The notes: generated by a model from the sequence alone, not told the origin. 64,000 bases of DNA from a bacterium (GCA_035691305.1 DASSJF010000061.1:65329-129328); one strand, 5' to 3'; numbered from the stretch's first letter, positions 1 through 8,120 are shown. Made by a program: numbers and translations.

Positions 1-2
1 TG

Positions 3-1193
3 GGCGAGCTGCTCGCCGCGGCGATAAACCCGAGCTGCGCGGGCGGGGACCACGCCGCGATCTATCTCGAACGCTGCGCGGTCCGGTGGCTCGCCGCCCT
101 GCTCGGGTATCCGCTCGAGGGCGGGACGGGCCTGCTCGTGAGCGGCGGCTCGATGGCGTCGCTGACCTGCCTCGCCGCGGCCCGTCAGCGCGCGGTGGCG
201 GCGCTCGGGGGCGACGTGCGCCGGGAGGGGCTCGTTGGGCGGCCCCGCCTCGTGCTGTACATGTCCGAAGAGGGGCACAGCTGCCTGCGCAAGTCGGCCG
301 AGCTGCTCGGGCTCGGCGCGGAGGCGATCCGCACGGTTCCGGTCGACGCGGCGTGGCGGCTCGACGCCGGCGCGCTGCGGGAGGCGATCGCGGAGGACCG
401 CGAGGCGGGGCGCGTGCCGTTCTGCGTGTGCGCGAGCGCGGGCACGGTCAACACGGGCGCGATCGACCCGCTGGAGGCGATCGCCGATATCTGCCGCGCG
501 GAGCGGCTCTGGTACCACGTCGACGGCGCGTACGGCGCCCCGGGCGTGCTCGATCCGTCGGCCGCCGGCCGGTACGCGGGCATGGCGCGGGCGGATTCGC
601 TCGCGGTCGATCCGCACAAGTGGCTCTCGGTGCCGGTGGAGTGCGGCTGTGCCTTCGTCCGCGACGCGCGCCTGCTGCGCGAGACGTTCAGTCTGGTGCC
701 GCCGTACCTGCAGACCGAGGAAGGCAAAGGCTTCGGCGGTCTGCCCTGGTACTCCGAGTACGGTTTCCAGCAGACGCGCGGATTTCGCGCGCTGAAGCTG
801 TGGATGACGCTCGCGCACCTCGGTCGCCGCGGCGCGGCGATGCATGTCGCGCGCCACATCGCGCTTGCCCGGCGGCTCGGCGAGATGGTGAACGCCGCGC
901 CGGACCTGGAGTTGATGGCACCGGTCACGCTGTCGATCGTCTGCTTCCGGTACGCGCCGGACGGCCGCCGGGGCGGCGACGGCGGGCTCGACGACCTCAA
1001 CAAGGCGATCATGCAGGAGGTGCAGGCCGGCGGCGAGGCGTTCTTGACGAACGCCGTCCTGCGGGGCCGGTTTGCGCTCCGCGCCTGCATCCTCCACTAC
1101 GCGACGACGGAGGCGGACCTCGCCGCGCTGGTCGACGTGGTGCGCCGGACCGGCCGCCGCCTCGCGCGGCCACGAAGATCGAGCCGACGCTGA
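3..1193 (+). CDS. Pyridoxal-phosphate-dependent group II decarboxylase, 5' partial
   Basis: This is the C-terminal part (about 396 residues) of a PLP-dependent amino-acid decarboxylase of the aromatic/tyrosine/glutamate decarboxylase fold. The reading frame is open from base 3, so the true start lies before the window. Family hallmarks are visible: a SGGSMASL substrate/phosphate loop (near 138), the cofactor-stacking stretch YHVDGAYGAP (near 513), and the Schiff-base lysine in SLAVDPHKWLSVP (near 600). These enzymes decarboxylate L-amino acids to amines in the cytosol. The substrate cannot be assigned from sequence alone; the family includes aromatic-L-amino-acid decarboxylases. The C-terminus is Arg-rich and probably disordered. 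About 130 bases without a recognisable gene follow it. Confidence 0.9.
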   Translation, partial: GELLAAAINPSCAGGDHAAIYLERCAVRWLAALLGYPLEGGTGLLVSGGSMASLTCLAAARQRAVAALGGDVRREGLVGRPRLVLYMSEEGHSCLRKSAELLGLGAEAIRTVPVDAAWRLDAGALREAIAEDREAGRVPFCVCASAGTVNTGAIDPLEAIADICRAERLWYHVDGAYGAPGVLDPSAAGRYAGMARADSLAVDPHKWLSVPVECGCAFVRDARLLRETFSLVPPYLQTEEGKGFGGLPWYSEYGFQQTRGFRALKLWMTLAHLGRRGAAMHVARHIALARRLGEMVNAAPDLELMAPVTLSIVCFRYAPDGRRGGDGGLDDLNKAIMQEVQAGGEAFLTNAVLRGRFALRACILHYATTEADLAALVDVVRRTGRRLARPRRSSRR

Positions 1194-1321
1194 TGCACAG
1201 CCCAAGTTCGTCGTAGCGATGGCGGCATGACGTAGGCTGGAAAGGGGGCCGTGTCACGGTCCGGAGGACTCGGCGGGGTTCGCAGGACCGGCACGCCAGG
1301 CCCCTTGCCGCGAACGTCGGC

Positions 1322-1756
1322 CTGGCGCGTCCACCAGCCATCTATCTGATCGCGATCGCCCTGGGCTTAGCGCTGCATCTTGCCCGGCCGATCTCGTTCG
1401 TCTTCAGACCGGCAGTGCCGATCGGCGCCCTGATCGCGGCTCTTGCCGGCACGCTCTTCATCTGGTCGAGCCGAACATTACGCGCCGCGGGCACACCCGT
1501 CGCCGGGAATCGCCCCACCACCGCCATCGTCAAGGTCGGGCCGTACCGCTTCAGTCGAAACCCCATCTACCTCGCGTTCTCGCTGTTTCAGACCGGGATC
1601 GCGCTCGGGGTCGCCGACGCGTGGATCTTCATCACGCTCGTCCCGGCGATTTCCGTGATGTCCCTCGTCGTCATCCCCCGCGAGGAGCGATATCTCGAAG
1701 CCCGCTTTGGTACGGAGTACACGAGCTACAAGGCGGGTGTCCGGCGCTGGTTGTAG
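1322..1756 (+). CDS. Isoprenylcysteine carboxyl methyltransferase (ICMT/PEMT-like) family membrane protein
   Basis: A short integral-membrane methyltransferase-like protein. The signature GPYRFSRNPIYLAF is the family's S-adenosylmethionine-binding region, and the end EERYLEARFG followed by YKAGVRRWL is the usual C-terminus. Bacterial members methylate unknown lipids or isoprenoid thiols. The first normal start codon is GTG at 1415, but the same frame upstream encodes an apparent first membrane helix (AIYLIAIALGLALHL), typical for the family. No ATG, GTG or TTG exists in that frame back to the stop at 1214. I therefore place the start at CTG 1322 with low confidence; a 5' frameshift or a shortened protein from 1415 are alternatives. 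Confidence 0.72.
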   Translation: MARPPAIYLIAIALGLALHLARPISFVFRPAVPIGALIAALAGTLFIWSSRTLRAAGTPVAGNRPTTAIVKVGPYRFSRNPIYLAFSLFQTGIALGVADAWIFITLVPAISVMSLVVIPREERYLEARFGTEYTSYKAGVRRWL

Positions 1757-1820
1757 GATGTGGATGTCGCTCCATCCACCGGTACCCGGGGGCGCAACTG
1801 GCAGTTGGGGGTGAACGACG

Positions 1821-2729
1821 GTGAAGATCGGACTGATGGTCTTCCTGGCGAACGACCGCGAAAGCTACGGCAAGCGCCCCTACGATACGATCCGCGCTGT
1901 CGTGCAGCAGGCGGAGAAGGACGGGTTCGACAGCGTCTGGCTCGCCGACCACCTCTTATATCGGAATCCGGGTGAGCCGACCAGGGGTATTTGGGAATGC
2001 TGGACGATGCTGGCGGCGCTGGCGGAGGCGACCCGGCGCGTGGAAATCGGGACGCTCGTGTTATGCAATTCCTTCCGCAATCCGGCGATTCTGGCGAAAA
2101 TGGCGACCGCCGCGGACGAGGTGAGCCACGGGCGTTTGATCCTGGGTGTCGGCGCGGGATGGAACGAGCCGGAGTATCGGGCGTTCGGACTGCCCTTCGA
2201 TCATCGCGTCGATCGCTTCGAAGAAGCCTTGCAGATTCTCGTGCCGCTGCTGCGTGACGGGTATGCCGACTTCGCCGGACGGTATTATCAGGCCCGAAAC
2301 TGCGAGAACGTCCCGCGGGGTCCCCGGCCGGCAGGGCCGCCGTTACTGGTGGGAACCCAAGGGCCGCGTATGCTCAAGCTGACCGCACGGTATGCCGACC
2401 TATGGAACGCCGGTTATATGGGCCCACCGGAAACCATGGCGGAGCCGCTCGCCAGAATGGAAGCCGCGTGCCGGGAGGTCGGGCGCGATCCGGCCACGAT
2501 CGGCGTCTCGGCGTTCATCGGGCTCTGGTTCCCCGATCTGCAGGCAAAGAAGCCGAGCTTCTTCGGCCATCCCTTGACGGGGACGACGCAGGAGATCGCC
2601 GCGGCGATGCGCGGCTACGCGGAAATCGGCGTGCAACACATCATGTTCCAATGCGAGCCGTACACGCCCGAAGCGCTGCGCCGGTTGACCGAGGCGCTCC
2701 GACGATACCGTGCCATGGAGAAGTCATAA
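1821..2729 (+). CDS. LLM class (luciferase-like) F420/flavin-dependent oxidoreductase
   Basis: A 302-residue TIM-barrel oxidoreductase of the bacterial luciferase-like superfamily. It begins MKIGLMVFLAND, has the WLADHLLY strand/loop, LGVGAGWNEPEYRAFGLPF near residues 110-130, and the LLVGTQGPRMLKLTARYAD segment of F420-dependent members. Such enzymes use coenzyme F420 or FMN for hydride transfer; the substrate is unknown. The GTG start at 1821 gives the standard N-terminal beta strand directly. It is one of three LLM enzymes in the window (others at 24193 and 28940), which together with a Ddn-like protein at 29937 suggests an F420-using organism. It converges on dnaB with a 37-base gap. Confidence 0.88.
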   Translation: MKIGLMVFLANDRESYGKRPYDTIRAVVQQAEKDGFDSVWLADHLLYRNPGEPTRGIWECWTMLAALAEATRRVEIGTLVLCNSFRNPAILAKMATAADEVSHGRLILGVGAGWNEPEYRAFGLPFDHRVDRFEEALQILVPLLRDGYADFAGRYYQARNCENVPRGPRPAGPPLLVGTQGPRMLKLTARYADLWNAGYMGPPETMAEPLARMEAACREVGRDPATIGVSAFIGLWFPDLQAKKPSFFGHPLTGTTQEIAAAMRGYAEIGVQHIMFQCEPYTPEALRRLTEALRRYRAMEKS

Positions 2730-2766
2730 GAAAAAGTCTACCGCCGTCGTTACTACACCGCCCCCT

Positions 2767-4119
2767 TTACTGCCGGCGTTTTTCTAAGTTCGCGAATCTG
2801 CTGTGCTCTTTGTGAAAGTACAGCTCGACGGTCCCGATCGGCCCGTTCCGGTGCTTTGCGATGATCAATTCGCAGATGTTTTCCTTGTTCTCTTTCTGCG
2901 CCTTCTCTTGATCGTAGTAATCCTCGCGGTACAAGAACACGACGAGGTCTGACACTTGCTCAATCTCGCCCGATTCCCTCAAATGACTGAGCATCGGCCT
3001 CTTCTGGCCCAAGGCTTCGACCGCGCGGCTCAGCTGGGAGATCGCGATGATGGGAACGTCCAGTTCCTTCGCCAGCGACTTGATGCTGCGCGCGATTTCG
3101 CTGAGCTCCTGCGTGCGGTTCTCCGTGCGCTTGTACGACTGGATCATCTGAATGTAGTCGATGACGATGAGCCCGAGGCCGTGCTCGGCCTTCAGCTTGC
3201 GCGCCTTGGCCCGCATCTCGATGACCGACATCGTCGCCGAATCGTCGATGAAGATCGGTGCCTCGCTGAGGCTGCCCATCGCCCGCGCCAGCTTGCGCCA
3301 GTCCTCGTCGGCAAGGTAGCCGCGCCGAAGCCGTGTATTGTCGACCTGCGCCTCGGCACAGAGGATACGTTCGACGAGCTGCTCCTTGCTGGTCTCGAGG
3401 CTGAAAATCGCCACCGGTACCTTGTTTGCGACCGCGGCGTGCGATGCGATATTCAAGCACAGGGTGGTTTTGCCGACCGACGGCCTCGCGGCGACGATGA
3501 CCATGTCGGCCGGCTGCAGTCCCGAGGTCTGCATGTCGAAATCCGAAAACCCGGTTTCGATCCCGGTGACGTTGCCCTGTTCCTGGTAGCGTTTGTCGAT
3601 CTTCTCGAAGCTCTGTTTGAGGATTTCCTTGATCGCTTCGAAGTCCTGGACGCTGCGGCGCGAGGCGATGCCGAAGACGAGCTTCTCGGCGTGGTCGATC
3701 ATCGCCGCGACGTCGTCCGCGCCGTCGTAGCCCATCGCGGCGATGTGCGTGCCGGCGCTGATCAACGCGCGCAGCATCGACTTCTCGAGGACGATGTTGG
3801 CGTAGAAGTCGACGTTGGCCGCGGTGGGCACGGCGTTGGGGAGCGAGGCGACGTAGGTCGCCCCGCCAACGTCGTCCAGTTTGCCGTTCGCCGCGAGGCG
3901 GTTGGTGACGGTGATGAGGTCGACCGGTTCGCCGCGCTCGAACAACTCCACCATCGCCTGGAAGATGACGCGGTGCGCGTCGCGGTAGAAGTCGTCGGCG
4001 CGGAGGCCCTCGATGGCGCGGGCGATGGCGTCCCTGTCGAGCAACATCGAGCCGAGGACGCCCTGCTCGGCCTCGAGATTCTGCGGAGGAACCCGCTCCA
4101 GTTGCTGCGCGATGCTCAT
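2767..4119 (-). CDS. dnaB: Replicative DNA helicase DnaB
   Basis: A 450-residue DnaB, the ring helicase that unwinds DNA at the replication fork and recruits primase. The N-terminal domain (1-150, with RVPPQNLEAEQGVLGSML) is followed by a RecA-like ATPase domain with Walker A ARPSVGKTT at 211-219 and IVIDYIQMI as the B strand. No intein is present. It starts at ATG 4119 and is transcribed away from a promoter that carries a perfect GAACATATGTTC box (see 4155-4166), which is unusual for a replicative helicase. Its position near rplI, yybS-like, rpsR, ssb and rpsF matches the conserved Bacillota arrangement, but the STAS and secreted-protein genes (4348-5324) separate it from rplI. Confidence 0.97.
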   Translation of the reverse strand: MSIAQQLERVPPQNLEAEQGVLGSMLLDRDAIARAIEGLRADDFYRDAHRVIFQAMVELFERGEPVDLITVTNRLAANGKLDDVGGATYVASLPNAVPTAANVDFYANIVLEKSMLRALISAGTHIAAMGYDGADDVAAMIDHAEKLVFGIASRRSVQDFEAIKEILKQSFEKIDKRYQEQGNVTGIETGFSDFDMQTSGLQPADMVIVAARPSVGKTTLCLNIASHAAVANKVPVAIFSLETSKEQLVERILCAEAQVDNTRLRRGYLADEDWRKLARAMGSLSEAPIFIDDSATMSVIEMRAKARKLKAEHGLGLIVIDYIQMIQSYKRTENRTQELSEIARSIKSLAKELDVPIIAISQLSRAVEALGQKRPMLSHLRESGEIEQVSDLVVFLYREDYYDQEKAQKENKENICELIIAKHRNGPIGTVELYFHKEHSRFANLEKRRQ

Positions 4120-4147
4120 GCCACGACTCCGGCGACGGGCCTGGACC

Positions 4148-4177
4148 GATCATAGAACATATGTTCGCCTCTGTCTA
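4148..4177 (-). promoter_or_regulatory. Predicted sigma-70-type promoter of dnaB
   Basis: Reading the minus strand, TAGACA (4177-4172) and TATGAT (4153-4148) are separated by 18 bases and match a -35/-10 pair. The dnaB start lies 29 bases below the -10. The LexA-type palindrome at 4155-4166 sits in the spacer. Confidence 0.55.
4155..4166. promoter_or_regulatory. LexA (SOS) box upstream of dnaB
   Basis: GAACATATGTTC is a perfect 12-base palindrome of the Gram-positive LexA/DinR type (GAAC-N4-GTTC). It occupies the spacer of the predicted dnaB promoter, where bound repressor would block RNA polymerase. Two related sites lie in front of the lexA gene in this window. Confidence 0.65.
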
Positions 4178-4347
4178 TCCCGCGTGAGCAGTTGAACTAC
4201 GCCTTATGAACGAGCTAGTACATGCCATAGCGAGCAGGTTCTGTCCTTGTGCGGTAATTGGGGGAAGCGCAGGAAAATTCTGTGATTATCGCTTCATATT
4301 TCGTGCACAGGCTCCGGATAACCTGGGGACCCGCGGTGATGCGGCCG

Positions 4348-4734
4348 TCAGCGGCGGCCGGCGGCGGGGCGTGATTTAATCCGCAGCGCTTGGAGCGCCG
4401 CGTCGACGTCCGTGACGACCGTAACGATCCGGTTCAGGCCGACTTGTTCGACGAGGCGCAGGCTCGGCCCCGCGGCGACCAATACGGCGTCGACGCGGAC
4501 GACGCCGGCGCGTTGAAAGACACGAAGGATGACGTGCAGGCCGATGCTGTCGATGTAGTTGAGGCCGCCGATGTCTACGACGAGCGGTCGGTCGCGTCCG
4601 AGTTCGGCGAACAGCGCGTCCCCAAGCCCGCCGGCGTTCGCGATGTCGATGTCGTCGAAGACGCGGACGACCGTTGCGGGGCCGACGTTCTCGACGCGAT
4701 AGTTCGCTCGGCTGCCTGGATGTGCGCTGGACAT
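4348..4734 (-). CDS. STAS-domain protein, anti-sigma factor antagonist family
   Basis: A 128-residue single STAS domain. The segment RPLVVDIGGLNYIDSIGL (about 50-66) carries the phosphorylatable serine (S63 in YIDSIGL) used by SpoIIAA/RsbV-type antagonists. In partner-switching systems the unphosphorylated antagonist binds an anti-sigma kinase and frees the sigma factor. No kinase, phosphatase or sigma gene is adjacent, so the partner is unknown. It lies between dnaB and a small secreted protein, all on the minus strand, with a gap of about 230 bases to dnaB and 119 to the gene above. The C-terminus (IKSRPAAGRR) is basic and probably unstructured. Confidence 0.85.
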   Translation of the reverse strand: MSSAHPGSRANYRVENVGPATVVRVFDDIDIANAGGLGDALFAELGRDRPLVVDIGGLNYIDSIGLHVILRVFQRAGVVRVDAVLVAAGPSLRLVEQVGLNRIVTVVTDVDAALQALRIKSRPAAGRR

Positions 4735-4853
4735 GAATCACTCATCCGGCATCCCCCCGGATGTCCCGGCGAAGGTACACTATGCCCACGCGGCCGACCG
4801 TCTAGACTGTTCGGTCCGGACTCGTTGTGCGGGAGGCGCGCTCGGCGTCGCCC

Positions 4854-5324
4854 TCAGACCCCGGGCGCGATGATGATGCCGGTTACCCGGCCGGAGCCGT
4901 CGGTTACGAAGCCGATGCCCATTCTTCGGTACTGCACGATCGAAAAGCCGCCGAGGCGCATCACCGACGAAGGCCGGCCGAGTACACGCTCGACCTCCGC
5001 GAGCGGCGTGCCGTCCCCGAGTCCTTCGCGCGTGCGATATCGCGGATCGTGGGCGAGGCTGATCAAGACCACGCTATTTCGCAGCGTCTCAACAGCGATC
5101 GAACGGAACCGGTCCTCCGGATCCTTCCACTCATACCACTGGGTACGTCCGGAGGGGTCGACTTTGGACGGCCTGCCGAGCAGGCCTTCAACCGTCTCGA
5201 GCCGCATCCCGATCGCGACGGAACCCACGCTGCGGCCCGGCACGACGAGATAGGCGTGGTTCGGAGCCGCGGCCGCCGGGGCGGCGACCGCCAGAGCGAG
5301 CACGAGCAGGCAGAGACGCACCAT
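4854..5324 (-). CDS. Secreted SmpA/OmlA-like small protein of unknown function
   Basis: A 156-residue protein with a clear Sec signal peptide (MVRLCLLVLALAVAAPAAAA, cleavage around residue 20). The mature part contains two similar half-motifs, VGSVAIGMRLETVEGLLGRPSKV and GDGTPLAEVERVLGRPSSV. These resemble the 'xIxxGMtxxeVxxlLGxP' element of SmpA/OmlA/BamE-like folds and suggest an internal duplication. No enzymatic motif is visible. It starts 27 bases below rplI and may be cotranscribed with it. Function unknown; a cell-surface or envelope role is inferred only from the signal peptide and fold resemblance. Confidence 0.75.
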   Translation of the reverse strand: MVRLCLLVLALAVAAPAAAAPNHAYLVVPGRSVGSVAIGMRLETVEGLLGRPSKVDPSGRTQWYEWKDPEDRFRSIAVETLRNSVVLISLAHDPRYRTREGLGDGTPLAEVERVLGRPSSVMRLGGFSIVQYRRMGIGFVTDGSGRVTGIIIAPGV

Positions 5325-5351
5325 GGTGCCCCCGAGGCCTCGGTGGTCTAC

Positions 5352-5798
5352 TCAGCCGGCCGCGATCACGTTGACTTCGACTTTAGCGGTGGCCTTCGGG
5401 TGCAGGCGCACCGGCACTTTGTAGAAGCCGGTGTTCTTGATCGCTTCCCCGAGCTCGATTTGTTTTTTGGACACGTCGATGCCCTGCCGCTGAATCGCGT
5501 CCGCGACGTCCTGGGCCGTCACCGAGCCGAAGAGCTTCCCGTCCTCGCCCGCCCGGGCGCGCACCTCGACGACGAGCGCCTCGAGCTTGTCCTTGAGCGC
5601 GTGCAACTCTTCGCCGAGGCGCGCTTCGCGCCGTCCGGCCGCCGCTTTCGTCTGTTCGAGCGCGCGCAGGCTCGCGTCCGTGGCCGGTGCCGCGAGCCCC
5701 CGGGGCAGCAGATAGTTGCGCGCGTGGCCGTCCTTGACTTCGCGCACGTCGCCCGCGTGGCCGAGCGCGGCGACGTCCTTCAAGAGAATCACCTTCAT
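5352..5798 (-). CDS. rplI: 50S ribosomal protein L9
   Basis: A 148-residue L9, the usual length, beginning MKVILLKDVAALGHAGDVREV, with NYLLPRGLA near 28-36. A long connecting helix (about 45-80) is followed by the C-terminal domain ending VEVNVIAAG. L9 binds 23S rRNA at the base of the L1 stalk. The ATG at 5798 overlaps the stop codon of the upstream DUF2232 gene (TGA 5797-5795), so the two are probably translationally coupled. The order rpsF-ssb-rpsR-yybS-rplI matches Bacillota. Confidence 0.97.
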   Translation of the reverse strand: MKVILLKDVAALGHAGDVREVKDGHARNYLLPRGLAAPATDASLRALEQTKAAAGRREARLGEELHALKDKLEALVVEVRARAGEDGKLFGSVTAQDVADAIQRQGIDVSKKQIELGEAIKNTGFYKVPVRLHPKATAKVEVNVIAAG

Positions 5799-6856
5799 CG
5801 CTGATGCACCACCTTGGAGGCCGGCCGAGGTCGCGCGCCCTTGGCGTCGTCTTGCGCCGCCGGGGCCTGCGCCGGTGCGTCGGCGCCGCCCGCGGCGGCG
5901 CCGGGGCGCGGCAGCAGCCGCCGGAAGTCCCACCACGTATCCAGCATCCCGAGGATCGCGAGGCCGAGGAGCGGCAGAATGCCGGCGCCCAGCAGCATGA
6001 AGCCGAACAGAACCTGGATGAACGCCGGATAGCCGCGGCGGTTCGCCCAGGTGACCCCGACGAGCGTGCCTTGGAACCCGAAGACGAAGAGGTTGACCAG
6101 CATCGCGTCCAGCGCGATCCCGCCGAGCTGCGGGGCCCGGATCGCGGCCAGCGAGGCGAGCGCGCCGCCCCAGAGCATGACGGTGGAGAGCAACGTCGAG
6201 AGCCGCCAGGTCAGCATCGGCGGCACGGCCGGCAGCGGGTGGCCCACGCGCCGGAGCACCGACCGCGCGACCTTGTAGCAGAGGTAGGCCCACAGGATCG
6301 CGCCGAGGGCGAGGGCGACCGGCAGCGCGGTCCGCAGGAACTGCGGCATCATCTCGGTGAGCTTGCGCATCTCCTCGATCTGTGCCGCGGGCGCGCCGAG
6401 CCGGCGCTGCACGTCCATTGCCGTCTGCAGCGCCTTGACCTGGCCGGTGATGAACTCGCCCATCACGTCCTGATGCACCAGCCCCTGCGCCGCGGCCAGC
6501 ATCGCCAGCGTCGCGAGGAAGAACGAGACGGATCCGGCGAGGATCGTCCACTGCGCCGCGAGCCCGCGGCGCACGCCCCAGCCGAGGGTGAGGCCGAGCG
6601 GGGCGAACATCGCCACGGCGGAGATCGCGTTGAGCGGGCCGCCGAACTGGAACAGCGCCGCCGCGGCGATGACGGAGGCCAGCACCGCGATGCGCAGCCC
6701 CCACCGGATCACGAGCAGCATGATCGGCAGGGGCGCGAGCAGGACCGCCACGGGCGGCGCGATGAGGCCGACGGCCGCGATGATCGCGGTGAGCGCGGCG
6801 AGGATCGCGCCTTCGGTCAGGCCGCGGGTCGGCTGACGCGTAAAGCGGGAAGTCAG
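5795..6856 (-). CDS. DUF2232 (YybS-like) multi-pass membrane protein, probable CTG start
   Basis: A hydrophobic protein of about 353 residues with at least seven membrane helices (for example GAILAALTAIIAAVGLIAPP and MLLGAGILPLLGLAILGML) and a hydrophilic Ala/Pro-rich tail. It corresponds to B. subtilis YybS (DUF2232), of unknown function, always found beside rpsR/rplI. The frame has no ATG, GTG or TTG before the first helix. CTG at 6856-6854 lies nine bases after GGGAG (6870-6866) and five bases below the rpsR stop, so CTG initiation coupled to rpsR is the best explanation. Its stop overlaps the rplI start. Confidence 0.85.
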   Translation of the reverse strand: MTSRFTRQPTRGLTEGAILAALTAIIAAVGLIAPPVAVLLAPLPIMLLVIRWGLRIAVLASVIAAAALFQFGGPLNAISAVAMFAPLGLTLGWGVRRGLAAQWTILAGSVSFFLATLAMLAAAQGLVHQDVMGEFITGQVKALQTAMDVQRRLGAPAAQIEEMRKLTEMMPQFLRTALPVALALGAILWAYLCYKVARSVLRRVGHPLPAVPPMLTWRLSTLLSTVMLWGGALASLAAIRAPQLGGIALDAMLVNLFVFGFQGTLVGVTWANRRGYPAFIQVLFGFMLLGAGILPLLGLAILGMLDTWWDFRRLLPRPGAAAGGADAPAQAPAAQDDAKGARPRPASKVVHQR

Positions 6857-6860
6857 AGCG

Positions 6861-7121
6861 CTACTCTCCCGTGTACGGCAGCATCGCGAGCTCGCGCGCG
6901 CGCTTGATCGCGACGGCGAGCGCCCGCTGGTGCCGCGCGCAGTTGCCCGAGACCCGCCGCGGAAGAATCTTGCCGCGCTCGGTGACGAACCGGCGCAGGC
7001 GGTTGATCTCCTTGTAGTCGATGTACGTCGCTTTTTCGGCGCAGAACGAACAGACCTTGCGCTTGGGCCGCCGCCGGTAATCGCGGCGCGGCCGCGCTTC
7101 TCTGTCCTTAGGTTCAGGCAT
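6861..7121 (-). CDS. rpsR: 30S ribosomal protein S18, zinc-binding type
   Basis: An 86-residue S18 with the conserved core [20 protein letters not shown] and [16 protein letters not shown]. It retains C24/C27 (VCSFC) and C61/H64 (NCARH), a plausible zinc-binding set typical of C+ paralogues. S18 forms a heterodimer with S6 on the 30S platform; the S6 gene is two genes upstream in the same operon. An ordinary ATG start is used at 7121, with ssb 27 bases upstream. Confidence 0.96.
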   Translation of the reverse strand: MPEPKDREARPRRDYRRRPKRKVCSFCAEKATYIDYKEINRLRRFVTERGKILPRRVSGNCARHQRALAVAIKRARELAMLPYTGE

Positions 7122-7148
7122 TCCAATCCTCCCTGTGTCGCGCGCGGT

Positions 7149-7568
7149 TTAGAACGGGACGTCCTCGTCGGGGCCGCCCTGCGCGGTGTCGTCGCCCCCG
7201 CCGGCCGGGGTCGCAGCCGGCTCGGCGGCCCCGGGCCCCGCGCCCGGCTTCGCACGGTCGAGGAACCGCACGCCGTCGGCGACGACCTCGGCCACTTTGC
7301 GCTTCTGTCCGTCCTGCGTCTCGTAGGACCGGATCTGCAGCCGTCCCTCGACGGCGACCATTCGGCCTTTCGTCAGGTACTGGCTCACCTGCTCCGCGGT
7401 CTTCCGCCAGGCGACGACGTCGATGAAGTCCGTCTCCCGGTTGCCCTGCTGGTTCTGGAACGGCCGGTCGACCGCAAGCGTGAAGCTGGCGACGGGCGCA
7501 CCGCTCGGCACGTACCGGAGTTCCGGATCTCTCGTCAGCCGGCCGATCAGGATGATGCGGTTATACAT
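7149..7568 (-). CDS. ssb: Single-stranded DNA-binding protein
   Basis: A 139-residue SSB: N-terminal OB fold (1-105, MYNRIILIGRLTRDPELRYV, FIDVVAWRKTAEQVSQYLTKG), then a Gly/Pro/Ala-rich linker and the acidic tip PDEDVPF, a close match to the DDDIPF-type tip that recruits repair and replication partners. It acts as a homotetramer on ssDNA during replication, repair and recombination. The ATG at 7568 overlaps the end of rpsF by eight bases, so translation is probably coupled. It sits in the conserved rpsF-ssb-rpsR unit. Confidence 0.97.
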   Translation of the reverse strand: MYNRIILIGRLTRDPELRYVPSGAPVASFTLAVDRPFQNQQGNRETDFIDVVAWRKTAEQVSQYLTKGRMVAVEGRLQIRSYETQDGQKRKVAEVVADGVRFLDRAKPGAGPGAAEPAATPAGGGDDTAQGGPDEDVPF

Positions 7569-8016
7569 TGTTCTCTCCCCTGCCCGGCCCCGATGATTCG
7601 CTGCCGGTGGAAGCGGGAGCCGCGGGGACCGGGGCTGGTGCGGATGCCGAAGGGGCCGTCGCCGGCGCGGCCGCCGGAGGGGCCGCGGCCGTATGCCCCG
7701 CGGCGGCGGGGGCCGCCGGACGCGGCGGCGCCGGGTGGTGGTCCGCGACGACGAAGCGCAACAGGTCTTCGTTGAGGCCGAGCGTCTGGCGGAGGCGGGC
7801 GACCTGCGGCGATTCGAGCGAGAACACAGAAAAGAGGTAGTACCCGTCTCGGTACTTCTGGACCGCGTAGGCGAGCCGCCGCTTGCCCCAGCGGTCGGTG
7901 CTGGCAACGGTGCCGCCCTGCTCGGTGATGCGCTGATGGATGCGCCCGACCGCCGCCTCGATCGCGTCGTCCTCGAGGTCCGGGCGCAGCACGGCCACAA
8001 TCTCGTAATTAGCCAA
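7561..8016 (-). CDS. rpsF: 30S ribosomal protein S6 with long Ala/Pro-rich tail
   Basis: A 151-residue S6. Residues 1-95 are the ferredoxin-like S6 fold (MANYEIVAVLRPDLEDDAIE, WGKRRLAYAVQKYRDGYYLF). The last 55 or so residues are a low-complexity Ala/Pro/Ser tail absent from the usual 95-100 residue protein. The start codon is TTG at 8016-8014; no ATG precedes it usefully. S6 pairs with S18 in the 30S platform and in several bacteria regulates its own operon by binding the leader mRNA. The leader here is about 110 bases and contains competing pairings (see 8029-8120). Confidence 0.94.
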   Translation of the reverse strand: MANYEIVAVLRPDLEDDAIEAAVGRIHQRITEQGGTVASTDRWGKRRLAYAVQKYRDGYYLFSVFSLESPQVARLRQTLGLNEDLLRFVVADHHPAPPRPAAPAAAGHTAAAPPAAAPATAPSASAPAPVPAAPASTGSESSGPGRGENNV

Positions 8017-8028
8017 TCCGTCTCACAT

Positions 8029-8120
8029 CCTTCCTGATGGACTGCCGGCCCGCGATCCCCGGCGGCCCTGGCCGACACGCCGGGCGGCGCGGGACAGGGC
8101 AGGAAGGCACAGGGTGCCTT
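8029..8120 (-). promoter_or_regulatory. Candidate regulatory leader of the rpsF-ssb-rpsR operon
   Basis: On the transcribed (minus) strand, a perfect hairpin AAGGCAC-CCT-GTGCCTT occupies 8120-8104. The bases CCTTCCTG (8107-8100), which use part of its 3' arm, are exactly complementary to CAGGAAGG at 8036-8029, just upstream of the rpsF TTG. Pairing with CAGGAAGG would hide a Shine-Dalgarno-like AGGAAGG and break the first hairpin, so the two structures are mutually exclusive. This is a hypothesis from base complementarity; I did not recognise the described S6:S18 consensus motif. Confidence 0.35.

Noticed and set aside
2956-4155. Long open frames opposite dnaB, and similarly opposite clpB, ychF, the GGDEF gene, gcvP and others
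   Set aside because: They are out-of-frame shadows of recognisable genes in high-GC DNA; their translations are Arg/Asp/Ala-rich without domains.
4206-4379. 57-codon plus-strand frame beginning MNELVHAIASRF between dnaB and the STAS gene
   Set aside because: It lacks a ribosome-binding site, runs into the STAS gene in antisense and resembles no family.
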